Below are positions 6,796 to 13,788 of a stretch of 14,517 bases of DNA, piece after piece. The DNA is from an uncultured Pyrinomonas sp. (lineage in GTDB: Bacteria; Acidobacteriota; Blastocatellia; Pyrinomonadales; Pyrinomonadaceae), in the NCBI GenBank assembly GCA_937135995.1, contig CAKZOF010000310.1, positions 1 to 14,517 on the forward strand. Reading direction: 5' to 3'. Each line of letters starts with the position of its first letter. Within the stretch, counting starts at the first letter, position 1. The translations under genes were made by a program, and so were the position numbers. The notes under the pieces were generated by a model. That model was not told the origin of the DNA, did not search any database, and saw nothing but the letters and a program-made list of their open reading frames with translations.

Positions 6796-9573
6796 TTGAC
6801 GAAGATGGCTGCCGGTTACCCGCCCAAGAAGAGGAGTTCGCCGCCGCGTCGAGCGCGCGTGGTCCGTTACGATGACGAGTGGCCCGAAGAGCCGCGGCGA
6901 CGCTGGTGGCGTGCCCTGTTCAGCACGCCGGTGGTCGCTGTGCTTGCTATCTTGACCACCGCTGGGGTGGGCCTCTTGGTCTATTACTACGTCGTCTTCT
7001 CGGCACGCATCGACCGTTTGCTGCGTGGCGAGATCTTCACTCGTTCGGCCGGCATCTATGCAGCGCCGAAAGAGGTGCGCGCGGGCGAGGCTCTGTCGAT
7101 CGATGAACTGGTCGCGCGCCTCAAACGCGCCGGCTACGTCGAGCGCGCGCAACAAGCCGATAGCTCACGCGGGCGTTACGCGATCAACGGCAGCACGGTC
7201 GAGATCGAACCGAGCGAGAACAGCGTCGTCGATGGCAAGCGTGCCTTCGCCCGCCTGCGCGTGCAGTTTGCGCGCAACGGCAAAGGCATCGCGGCGATCA
7301 CCGACCTCGACAACGACCAGCGAGTCAACCGCGCGTGGCTCGAACCGGAACAGATCAGTTCCGTCATGGGGCGCGAACGTGAGAAGCGGCGCGTCATCGG
7401 TTTCAAAGATTTGCCGCCGCATCTTGTCAAGGCCATCCTCGTCACCGAGGATCGCAGCTTCTTCGAGCATCCGGGCATCAACTTCCGCGGCATCTTGCGC
7501 GCTTTCTTGCGCCGTTACGATGCGGATCCGAACTCGCCCATTGCGCGACAAGGCGGGTCAAGCATCACGCAACAGTTGGTCAAAAACCTACTCTTGTCGC
7601 CTGAAAGGACGCTGCGGCGCAAGCTGGCCGAAGCCTACATGTCGATCATTCTCGAAACGCGCTTGTCGAAAGAAGAGATCTTTGCGCTTTATTGCAACGA
7701 GGTCTATCTGGGCCAGCAGGCAGGCTTTTCGATCAACGGGTTCGGCGAGGCGGCGCAAGCCTACTTCAACAAAGACGTGACAGAGTTGACTTTGCCGGAA
7801 GCCGCCTTTCTCGCCGGCTTGATCCGCAGTCCGAACCGTTACAATCCCTACCGCGATCTTGAACGGGCGACGGCGCGCCGCAATCAAGTTCTGCAATCCA
7901 TGGCCGAAGCCGGCGCGATCACGCCACAAGAGGCCGCCGAAGCGCAAGCCACGCCGCTCAAAGTGGCTCCGGCCAAAGGGCGCGTGGATGTATCCGATGC
8001 GCCTTATTTCGTCGATTACGTACAGAATTTGCTCGGCGACATTCTCGCCGACGTGAGCGTTGCGCAGCACTTGCGCATCTACACGTCGATCGACATGGAC
8101 CTGCAACGAGCTGCCTACGCTGCCGTGACGAAGAATCTGGCAGCACTTGACCGCGTGCTCGCGCGTCGGAAGATCCCGCCTGGCACGGTGCAAGCGGCGT
8201 TGGTGGCGATGAACGCGCAGACGGGCGAGATCGTGGCGATGGTCGGCGGGCGCGACTACGAGCGGAGCCAGCTCAATCGCGCCGAGGCGCTGCGGCAACC
8301 GGGATCGGTCTTCAAACCGTTCGTCTATGCGACGGCGCTCAACACGGCATACGATCCCGTGCCGCGCGTCATCACCGCCGCCACCACCTTCATCGACGAG
8401 CCAAAGACCTTCACCTTCGACAACCAAGAGTATTCGCCCGGCAACTTCGGCGACAGCTACACGTATGGTCCCGTGACCTTGCGCGACGCGCTGGTGCGCA
8501 GTTTGAACGTCGTCACGGTCGAGGTGGCCAACGAAGTCACCATCGGACGTGTGATGAACCTCGCGGCCAAGGCCGGTTTGCCAAAGCCGCCGCGACCGTA
8601 TCTAGCCATGGCGCTTGGAACGAACGAGGCCACGCCGTTGCAGATCGCTTCGGCCTACACGGCGTTTGCGCAAAACGGCCGGCGCACCACTCCCATAGCC
8701 ATCAACCGCATCACCACCGGGCGCGGCGAGACGGTGGTGGCTCCTACCGCACAGCGTAACGAGGTGGTGACGCCCGAAGTCGCTTTCATCATGACTTCGA
8801 TGATGAAAGATGTGGTCAATCGCGGCACGGCGGCGCGCCTCCGCGCGCGCGGTTTTCGCGCCAACGTGGCAGGCAAAACGGGCACTTCGCGCGATGGCTG
8901 GTTCGCCGGTTACACGCCTTCGCTCGTTTGCGTCGTGTGGGTCGGCTTCGACGATGGGTCGCAACTCGGATTGACCGGCGCCGATTCAGCCTTGCCGATC
9001 TGGGCCGACTTCATGACGGCTGCGCTTGCCGAACATCCTGAGTGGGCTGGAGATTGGCCGGTGCCTCCGGGCATCGAAACGGCGGAGATAGATCCGGCCA
9101 CGGGTCAACTCGCTGCGCCCGATAGCCCGAACAAGCGCGTCGAGTACTTCATTCGCGGCACAGCGCCCACCGTGCAGAGCCAAGCGCCGCCCGACGCTTT
9201 GCCGACGCCCGAGATAGAGATGCCTGAAGTGCCGCCGCCCGACTACGTGCCTGCGCCAGAAGCTTCGCCGCCAGAGCCGGAAATCATCTCCGAACCAACG
9301 CCGACACCGCGGCGGCCCAATGCGCCACGGCTCGAGGGGCGCGGCGCGACGCAACCGGACGGGACGACGCGCTTGCTCGGCACGATCACGCTTGACATCG
9401 ATCCGACCACCGGCCTGATTGCGGCGCCGACGTGTCCGGTGATTCGAACCAAGACTTTCCTCATCGGGCAAGAGCCGCGCCAGCGCTGCGGGCCAGAATA
9501 CCACGCGGGAAGAACCTCGCTGCCACCGAGCGGCGCAACTCGCCCGCGACTGACGATGCCACGCGCACCTTGA
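6796..9573 (+). CDS. Bifunctional class A penicillin-binding protein (PBP1 type, transglycosylase/transpeptidase)
   Basis: The protein (925 aa) polymerises lipid II and cross-links peptidoglycan in the periplasm, anchored by one N-terminal membrane segment (about 45-68) after a basic cytoplasmic stretch. Residues 79-180 (EIFTRSAGIYAAPKEVRAGE onward) resemble the UB2H-type region of PBP1b. The GT51 domain shows EDRSFFEHPG with catalytic E218, QGGSSITQQLVKN (252-264), RKLAE (275-279) and LYCNEVYLG (298-306). The transpeptidase shows S504-V-F-K507, S569-L-N571 and K694-T-G-T697. A proline-rich tail (about 795-850) follows. A C-terminal motif occurs twice: EIDPATGQLAAPDSP near 764 and DIDPTTGLIAAPTCP near 867, the second with cysteines C880 and C898. 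The start is TTG at 6796, with ATG at 6805 equally possible; numbering uses the TTG. Both enzymatic domains look intact. Confidence 0.95.
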   Translation: MTKMAAGYPPKKRSSPPRRARVVRYDDEWPEEPRRRWWRALFSTPVVAVLAILTTAGVGLLVYYYVVFSARIDRLLRGEIFTRSAGIYAAPKEVRAGEALSIDELVARLKRAGYVERAQQADSSRGRYAINGSTVEIEPSENSVVDGKRAFARLRVQFARNGKGIAAITDLDNDQRVNRAWLEPEQISSVMGREREKRRVIGFKDLPPHLVKAILVTEDRSFFEHPGINFRGILRAFLRRYDADPNSPIARQGGSSITQQLVKNLLLSPERTLRRKLAEAYMSIILETRLSKEEIFALYCNEVYLGQQAGFSINGFGEAAQAYFNKDVTELTLPEAAFLAGLIRSPNRYNPYRDLERATARRNQVLQSMAEAGAITPQEAAEAQATPLKVAPAKGRVDVSDAPYFVDYVQNLLGDILADVSVAQHLRIYTSIDMDLQRAAYAAVTKNLAALDRVLARRKIPPGTVQAALVAMNAQTGEIVAMVGGRDYERSQLNRAEALRQPGSVFKPFVYATALNTAYDPVPRVITAATTFIDEPKTFTFDNQEYSPGNFGDSYTYGPVTLRDALVRSLNVVTVEVANEVTIGRVMNLAAKAGLPKPPRPYLAMALGTNEATPLQIASAYTAFAQNGRRTTPIAINRITTGRGETVVAPTAQRNEVVTPEVAFIMTSMMKDVVNRGTAARLRARGFRANVAGKTGTSRDGWFAGYTPSLVCVVWVGFDDGSQLGLTGADSALPIWADFMTAALAEHPEWAGDWPVPPGIETAEIDPATGQLAAPDSPNKRVEYFIRGTAPTVQSQAPPDALPTPEIEMPEVPPPDYVPAPEASPPEPEIISEPTPTPRRPNAPRLEGRGATQPDGTTRLLGTITLDIDPTTGLIAAPTCPVIRTKTFLIGQEPRQRCGPEYHAGRTSLPPSGATRPRLTMPRAP

Positions 9574-9582
9574 CGAGGCGAG

Positions 9583-9601
9583 GCTCGCTTTCGCGGCGAG
9601 C
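9583..9601 (+). terminator. Hairpin just after the PBP stop, possible terminator
   Basis: GCTCGC (9583-9588) pairs perfectly with GCGAGC (9596-9601) around a 7-base loop, ten bases after the stop codon. Only a short CTTTC follows, so as an intrinsic terminator it would be weak. The gap 9574-9770 otherwise contains no gene I can support. Confidence 0.3.
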
Positions 9602-9728
9602 GCTTTCAAACCGTTGTGCGGTTGCATACGCGCGCCCGTTGACGTCGGTGAAGAGCAACCTTTTGCCGCAAGATGTTTCGAAACGTCGTGCAGCCCGTCG
9701 GCGGATCACAGCGCGCATCCCGAGCGCG

Positions 9729-9749
9729 CGCTTCCCGGCAGCGGGAGCG
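9729..9749. terminator. Hairpin between the convergent PBP and idi genes, possible terminator
   Basis: CGC-T-TCCCG (9729-9737) pairs with CGGGA-GCG (9742-9749) around a GCAG loop, with one bulged T. On the plus strand it is followed by TCTTGATCTT, moderately T-rich. It lies 21 bases beyond the idi stop on the other strand, so it may separate the converging transcripts. Confidence 0.35.
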
Positions 9750-9770
9750 TCTTGATCTTCGGGCGGCAGT

Positions 9771-10322
9771 TCACGCCTTTCTCTTCCGCGAAACGTTGAC
9801 ATCGAGCGCCAGATCTTGCCACTCTTGCAGCCGATCGCTCAGCGCACGCAACCAGTAGGTGTAGCGTTCCGGGTGGTGACGGATCTCTTGGATCAACTGT
9901 CGAGCGTCGACCCAGCGCCATTCGCTCACTTCGTCGTCGTTCGGCACGGGCCTGCCATCGAAGCTGCCGACGAGCACATGATCGTATTCGTGCTCGATCA
10001 ATTCGTTGTCGAACTCGGTGCGGTAGACGAAAGCGAAAACGGGCTGCAACTTGCAGTCGAAGCCCATCTCTTCTTGTAGTCTCCGATGAGCGGCTTGTTC
10101 CACCGTTTCGTGTGGGCGCGGGTGGCCGCAACAGGTGTTGGACCACAGGCCAGCGGAGTGGTATTTGTGCGGTGCCCGACGTTGGAGCAGCAGTTCGCCG
10201 CGCGAATTGAAGACGAAGATCGAAAAGGCGCGGTGCATCCACCCGCGAAGATGCGTCTCGTGCTTTTCGCCCGTGCCGATGGCTTCATCTGATTCGTTAA
10301 CAAGGATCACTTCTTCTCGCAT
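9771..10322 (-). CDS. idi: Isopentenyl-diphosphate delta-isomerase, type I (Nudix fold)
   Basis: The enzyme (183 aa) interconverts isopentenyl and dimethylallyl diphosphate in the cytoplasm, balancing the starter and extender units for the prenyl synthase in this cluster. The motif THLRGWMHRAFSIFVFN (23-39) carries metal-ligand histidines H24 and H30. SNTCCGHP (61-68) contains catalytic C65 and ligand H67, and IEHEYDH (109-115) carries E110 and E112. A degenerate Nudix box spans about 70-88. The length is normal. The frame extends upstream to a TTG at 10385, but that codon is the first half of a TTGACA promoter box and the added residues lack family similarity, so the ATG at 10322 is chosen. 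It lies divergent from crtB and convergent with the PBP gene. Confidence 0.95.
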   Translation of the reverse strand: MREEVILVNESDEAIGTGEKHETHLRGWMHRAFSIFVFNSRGELLLQRRAPHKYHSAGLWSNTCCGHPRPHETVEQAAHRRLQEEMGFDCKLQPVFAFVYRTEFDNELIEHEYDHVLVGSFDGRPVPNDDEVSEWRWVDARQLIQEIRHHPERYTYWLRALSDRLQEWQDLALDVNVSRKRKA

Positions 10323-10355
10323 CGAATTCTGTACCGTCACATCGAAGCGCGATTC

Positions 10356-10385
10356 GTGATAACAATATTGCATGTTGATTGTCAA
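10356..10385 (-). promoter_or_regulatory. Predicted promoter of idi
   Basis: On the minus strand a perfect TTGACA (10385-10380), an 18-base spacer and TATCAC (10361-10356, four of six) lie 33 bases before the idi ATG at 10322. This is the best -35 box I see in the window and sits in a distinctly AT-rich patch. Confidence 0.55.
10375..10385. promoter_or_regulatory. Short palindrome TTGA-TTG-TCAA at the idi/crtB divergent promoters, candidate operator
   Basis: TTGATTGTCAA is an 11-base inverted repeat with 4-bp arms. It covers the idi -35 box and most of the proposed crtB -35 box, so a regulator bound here could control both directions. The arms are short and chance occurrence is possible. Confidence 0.3.
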
Positions 10386-10407
10386 AGTTTTGTTACATGC
10401 GTCTGAT
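10379..10407 (+). promoter_or_regulatory. Candidate promoter of the crtB operon
   Basis: TTGTCA (10379-10384, five of six), a 17-base spacer and TCTGAT (10402-10407, four of six) would start transcription near 10414, about 16 bases before the ATG at 10430. The -35 box overlaps the oppositely oriented idi -35 box. If real, it rules out the upstream crtB starts at 10379 and 10397. It was judged by eye. Confidence 0.35.
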
Positions 10408-10429
10408 TAAAGGTTGGCAGCACAGCATC

Positions 10430-11425
10430 ATGATCCGTTGGCGAAGCGGAAACAACGTCTGGAGCGAACAGGACTGGTCCAGAATCGAAGAAGCGTTGCG
10501 TCATCGCGCGCTCGGTTCGGAGCAGCGCGCTTGGCCCGAGATCGTGCGTGGCGCGCGCGCCGTGTTGCGTCGTTACAGCACGAGCTTCTTCATCGTGACG
10601 CGCTTTCTTCCGCCGGAGAAACGGGACAAAGTCGAGGTCATCTACGCGACGGTGCGCTTCCCCGATGAAATCGTCGATACCTTCCCGCTCACTGCCGAAG
10701 AGAAACTGGCCCGGCTCGATGCGTGGGGCGAGGCTTACGAACGCGGGCTGCGCGCCGAATCGTGCTACGCCGCGCTGGTTGCGGGCGTGCCGCCCTTCCT
10801 CGCTGGATTCACCGCGGTGGTGCGTGATCACGCCATCCCACACGAACACTACAGAGCTTTTCTCGCCGCGATGAAGCGCGACGCGCAACCGCGCCCGTTC
10901 GCTTCGCTCGACGATCTAATCGAAAACTACATCTACGGCAGCGCCATCGTCGTCGGGTACTTCCTGACGCACGTCTACGGCACCGCGCGTGGGCAACCGC
11001 TCGCACGCGCGCTCTGTTCCGCGCGCGCCTTGGGCATCGCGCTACAGTTGACTAACTTCGCGCGCGACGTCGCCGAAGACGCCCGAAGAGGACGTCTCTA
11101 CATCCCGCTCGATATCTTGCGCGAGCACGGCATCGATCCGCACGAGATCGGCTCTCTGCGCGCAAGCAAAAATTTAGCCGCCGCGGTTCGTCGCATGGCC
11201 CGAGTGGCCGAAGACTATTACCGGCAAGCAGAAGCGGATCTCGACGCTTTCGCCGCCGACTGTCGACCTGCGATCCGCGCGTGCATTGATGTCTATCGTC
11301 AGTTGAACGACCGCGTAGCGGCTCATGCGAGCGACGGTCGGCAGAGCGTGCCGATGCGCGAGAAGTTTCGCGTCTTGCCCGTCAGCAAGTACTGGAAATT
11401 GCCGCTCGCTTATCTTGTGCGATGA
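10430..11425 (+). CDS. crtB: Phytoene synthase (squalene/phytoene synthase family)
   Basis: The product (331 aa from this start) condenses two prenyl diphosphates head to head, normally two GGPP to phytoene, the first committed carotenoid step. The first Asp-rich motif is YATVRFPDEIVDTF (72-85) with D79 and D83, in the DExxD form typical of phytoene synthases. The second is QLTNFARDVAEDARRGRLYIP (206-226) with D213 and D217. YSTSFFIVTRFLPP (49-62) is the usual family opening. The frame is open from a TTG at 10379 and has an ATG at 10397, but both lie in the AT-rich promoter patch, so 10430 is preferred; the evidence is modest because no well-spaced ribosome site is visible. The stop overlaps the crtI start as ATGA. 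A C30 (dehydrosqualene) synthase is a less likely alternative. Confidence 0.93.
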   Translation: MIRWRSGNNVWSEQDWSRIEEALRHRALGSEQRAWPEIVRGARAVLRRYSTSFFIVTRFLPPEKRDKVEVIYATVRFPDEIVDTFPLTAEEKLARLDAWGEAYERGLRAESCYAALVAGVPPFLAGFTAVVRDHAIPHEHYRAFLAAMKRDAQPRPFASLDDLIENYIYGSAIVVGYFLTHVYGTARGQPLARALCSARALGIALQLTNFARDVAEDARRGRLYIPLDILREHGIDPHEIGSLRASKNLAAAVRRMARVAEDYYRQAEADLDAFAADCRPAIRACIDVYRQLNDRVAAHASDGRQSVPMREKFRVLPVSKYWKLPLAYLVR

Positions 11426-12897
11426 AAAGAGCGAGAACGCGCCCGCCGGTCGCCATCATCGGCGGCGGCATGGGCGGACTGAGCGCCGCGATTCACCTGC
11501 GATTGCGCGGACACGAAGTCGTGCTTTACGAAGCGAACCCGAAAGTGGGCGGACGGGCCAACCTGCTCGAACGCGATGGCTTTCGCTTCGACACGGGCCC
11601 GTCGCTGCTCAACTATCCATGGGTCTTCCGCGATCTGTTCGCCCAGGCCGGACGGCGCATGGAAGACGAGATCGAACTGCTGCCGGTCGATCCGTCGCTT
11701 GTCTTCGTCTGGCCCGACGGTGTGCGCTTTGCGTTGTCGAGTCGGCTCGATCGCCTCGTAGCCGAATGCGCGCAGCTCGACCGCGACGTCGAACCGCGCC
11801 TCTTCGCTTTCCTGCAAGACGCGGAAGCGAAATACCGCATCGCCTTCGACAAACTCGTCGTGCGCAACGAAGACAATCCGCTGCGCTGGTTCGGCGCGCT
11901 GTCGTGGCGCGAGATGCGGCGCTTGAGCATTCACCATTCGCTCGACCGCGAGCTCGAACGTTTCTTCCGCTCCGCGCGCATTCGTCAAGCGCTGGGCGCT
12001 TACGCCATGTACCTCGGCGGTTCGCCCTACGCGCTGCCAGGCTTCTACTCAATCCTCGCCTACGGCGAACTGGCTTACGGTCTGTGGCTGCCGCGCGGCG
12101 GAATCTACGCGCTCGTCGCGGCGCTCGCGCGATTGGCGGAAGATTTGGGGGTCGAGTTCCGTCTCGGATGCCCTGTCCGCCGCATCCGTACCGACGGACG
12201 GCGCGCGCTCGGAGTGGAAACTTCTTCGGGCGAGCGCGAAAGCTTCCCCTTGATCGTCTCGAACGTCGATGTGCCGACCACGGATGAACAGCTGCTTCAA
12301 CGCAAAGCGCGTCGCCTGCGGATGACGCCCGCCGTGGTCACTTTCTACTGGGGCGTGCGCGGCGCTGTCCGCGGACTGGGCCACCATACGATCTTCTTCC
12401 CTGATGACGTGCGTGCCGCCTACGACGACCTCTTCGTTCATCACCGCATCCCGGCGGGGCTTCCGTTCTACGTGAGCGTCCCATCGGCGACTGACCCAAG
12501 TCTCGCACCGCGCGGCGCAACGGCCATCTTCGTCCTCGTGCCGGTTCCGCTGCTCAGCGAGATGCACGGCGCTGACTGGGCGAGCATCGCCGGTCATCTT
12601 CGCGCGCGCGTCCTCGCTCGTCTTCGCCGCGAAGGCGTCGAACTGGACGAGACCGAGATTGATGTCGAGGAGACGTGGACGCCCGTCGAATGGCAGCAGC
12701 GGTTCGGTCTCTATGACGGCTCGGCGTTCGGCGCGGCACACACGCTCCGCCAGATCGGCCCTTTTCGCGCGCCGAACTACTCACGGGAGATCAAAGGGCT
12801 TTATTATGTCGGTGCGAGCACGACGCCTGGAACTGGACTGCCAATGGTTGCGCTCGGTGGTCGTTTGGTCGCCGACAGGATCGAGGAGCAACTTTGA
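11422..12897 (+). CDS. crtI: Phytoene desaturase family FAD enzyme (CrtI type)
   Basis: The enzyme (491 aa) would desaturate phytoene toward neurosporene or lycopene using FAD at the membrane. The N-terminus VAIIGGGMGGLSAAIHLRLRG (10-30) is the dinucleotide fold, ending with E37 in VVLYEA, then KVGGRANLLERDGFRFDTGPSLL (41-63), both diagnostic of the CrtI/CrtN family. The C-terminal GLYYVGASTTPGTGLPMVALGG (459-480) is the family's FAD-closing signature. The length is typical. It starts at an ATG overlapping the crtB stop by four bases (ATGA), so the two are probably translationally coupled. Pairing with crtB supports a role as first desaturase; the number of double bonds introduced, or an alternative CrtN/CrtD-like role, cannot be read from sequence. 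Confidence 0.92.
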   Translation: MKRARTRPPVAIIGGGMGGLSAAIHLRLRGHEVVLYEANPKVGGRANLLERDGFRFDTGPSLLNYPWVFRDLFAQAGRRMEDEIELLPVDPSLVFVWPDGVRFALSSRLDRLVAECAQLDRDVEPRLFAFLQDAEAKYRIAFDKLVVRNEDNPLRWFGALSWREMRRLSIHHSLDRELERFFRSARIRQALGAYAMYLGGSPYALPGFYSILAYGELAYGLWLPRGGIYALVAALARLAEDLGVEFRLGCPVRRIRTDGRRALGVETSSGERESFPLIVSNVDVPTTDEQLLQRKARRLRMTPAVVTFYWGVRGAVRGLGHHTIFFPDDVRAAYDDLFVHHRIPAGLPFYVSVPSATDPSLAPRGATAIFVLVPVPLLSEMHGADWASIAGHLRARVLARLRREGVELDETEIDVEETWTPVEWQQRFGLYDGSAFGAAHTLRQIGPFRAPNYSREIKGLYYVGASTTPGTGLPMVALGGRLVADRIEEQL

Positions 12898-13673
12898 AAG
12901 CGATGTTCGTCAAACGCTACGGCGCAGGCAGCAGAGTGATCTTCGGGTTGCACGGTTGGGGCGGTGACCATCGCACCTTTCTGCCCATCGCGCGAAAACT
13001 GCCGACAGACTTCGCGCTTCACGGCGCGGACCTGCCCGGTTACGGGCGAAGCCCGGCACCGGCGAGGTGGAACGTCGAGGCCGTGGTCGAGCAGATCGTC
13101 GCCACCATCCGGCGCACCGAAGCCGAGGCGCTCACTCTGGTCGGGCATTGCAGCGGGGCGATCTTCGCCTATCTCGCGGCGGAAAGGCTCGGCGCGCGCA
13201 TCGCGCGGCTCGTGCTTCTCGATCCATACGCTTACGTGCCGTGGTATTTCAAGATCTTCCTCTTCGGCGAGATCGGCAGGCGCGCCTATTTCGCAAGCTT
13301 CGCCAACCCGGTCGGACGCCGCATAACCAACGCGCTCTTGAGCTTGGGCGTCAAGACCGAAAGCGACATGACGCGCTCGTTCGCTGAAGTGGATCATTGG
13401 GTCACTTACAGATATCTGCAGATGCTCGGCGAGTTGGAACCGAAGATCGTCTTTCGGCCTCTTCCGTGCAGGATTGCGTTGATCTACGGCGAGCACACGT
13501 TCGCCGACGTCAAACGTTCGATCGACTTCTTCGCGCGCGTCTGGCCCGAAGCGGAACGCTTCGAACTGAAGGGCGCGGCGCATCTTCCGCTCACGGAAGC
13601 GACCGAGCAATTGAGAAGCATCCTTTTCGCCGAAACCAAGCCCGCCCCGGTCGGAGCCGGAGAGCGGCGCTGA
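12894..13673 (+). CDS. Alpha/beta hydrolase with cysteine at the nucleophile position, in the carotenoid operon
   Basis: The protein (259 aa) has an alpha/beta-hydrolase layout: oxyanion motif LHGWGGDH (19-26), nucleophile elbow VGHCSGA (83-89), likely acid in IYGEHTFADVKRS (197-209, D205 or E200) and catalytic histidine H230 in GAAHLPL. In the usual G-x-S-x-G the third residue is serine; here it is C86 (codon TGC), as in dienelactone hydrolase, with a serine following. The start is TTG at 12894, overlapping the crtI stop as TTGA, because GAGGAG (12883-12888) ends five bases before it; the ATG at 12903 is too far from that site. The substrate is unknown. Position suggests esterification, ester hydrolysis or another tailoring step on a carotenoid or precursor, but this is inference from context only. 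Confidence 0.85.
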   Translation: MKAMFVKRYGAGSRVIFGLHGWGGDHRTFLPIARKLPTDFALHGADLPGYGRSPAPARWNVEAVVEQIVATIRRTEAEALTLVGHCSGAIFAYLAAERLGARIARLVLLDPYAYVPWYFKIFLFGEIGRRAYFASFANPVGRRITNALLSLGVKTESDMTRSFAEVDHWVTYRYLQMLGELEPKIVFRPLPCRIALIYGEHTFADVKRSIDFFARVWPEAERFELKGAAHLPLTEATEQLRSILFAETKPAPVGAGERR

Positions 13674-13755
13674 AAACTGGAACTTCGTTTCGCCGCGAGC
13701 GGCCGCAAAGAAAGCTCGAATCTCAAAGATCGGGATCGCAGATGCGACATTGAGA

Positions 13756-13774
13756 TCTCGCGAAAGGGGCGAGA
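13756..13774 (+). repeat. Small hairpin upstream of the prenyl synthase gene
   Basis: TCTCGC (13756-13761) and GCGAGA (13769-13774) form a perfect 6-bp stem with a 7-base loop, in the 115-base gap between the hydrolase and the prenyl synthase, just before its AGGA ribosome site. It might modulate translation or transcript processing. It has no T-tract, so it is not a typical terminator. Confidence 0.25.
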
Positions 13775-13788
13775 GGTCGAAGGATCTT

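Noticed and set aside
9461..9802. A 113-codon minus-strand frame across the PBP/idi gap
   Set aside because: It overlaps the 3' ends of both the PBP gene and idi, is rich in Arg and Ala like other shadow frames, and has no motif or ribosome site.
10323..10385. An N-terminal extension of idi to a TTG at 10385
   Set aside because: The TTG is part of the TTGACA -35 box, and the added residues are not like the isomerase family.
10430..12897. The possibility that crtB/crtI are hopanoid-type squalene genes (HpnC/D/E)
   Set aside because: The DEIVD motif and the CrtI-type N- and C-terminal signatures fit phytoene synthase and desaturase better, and no squalene-hopene cyclase is nearby.
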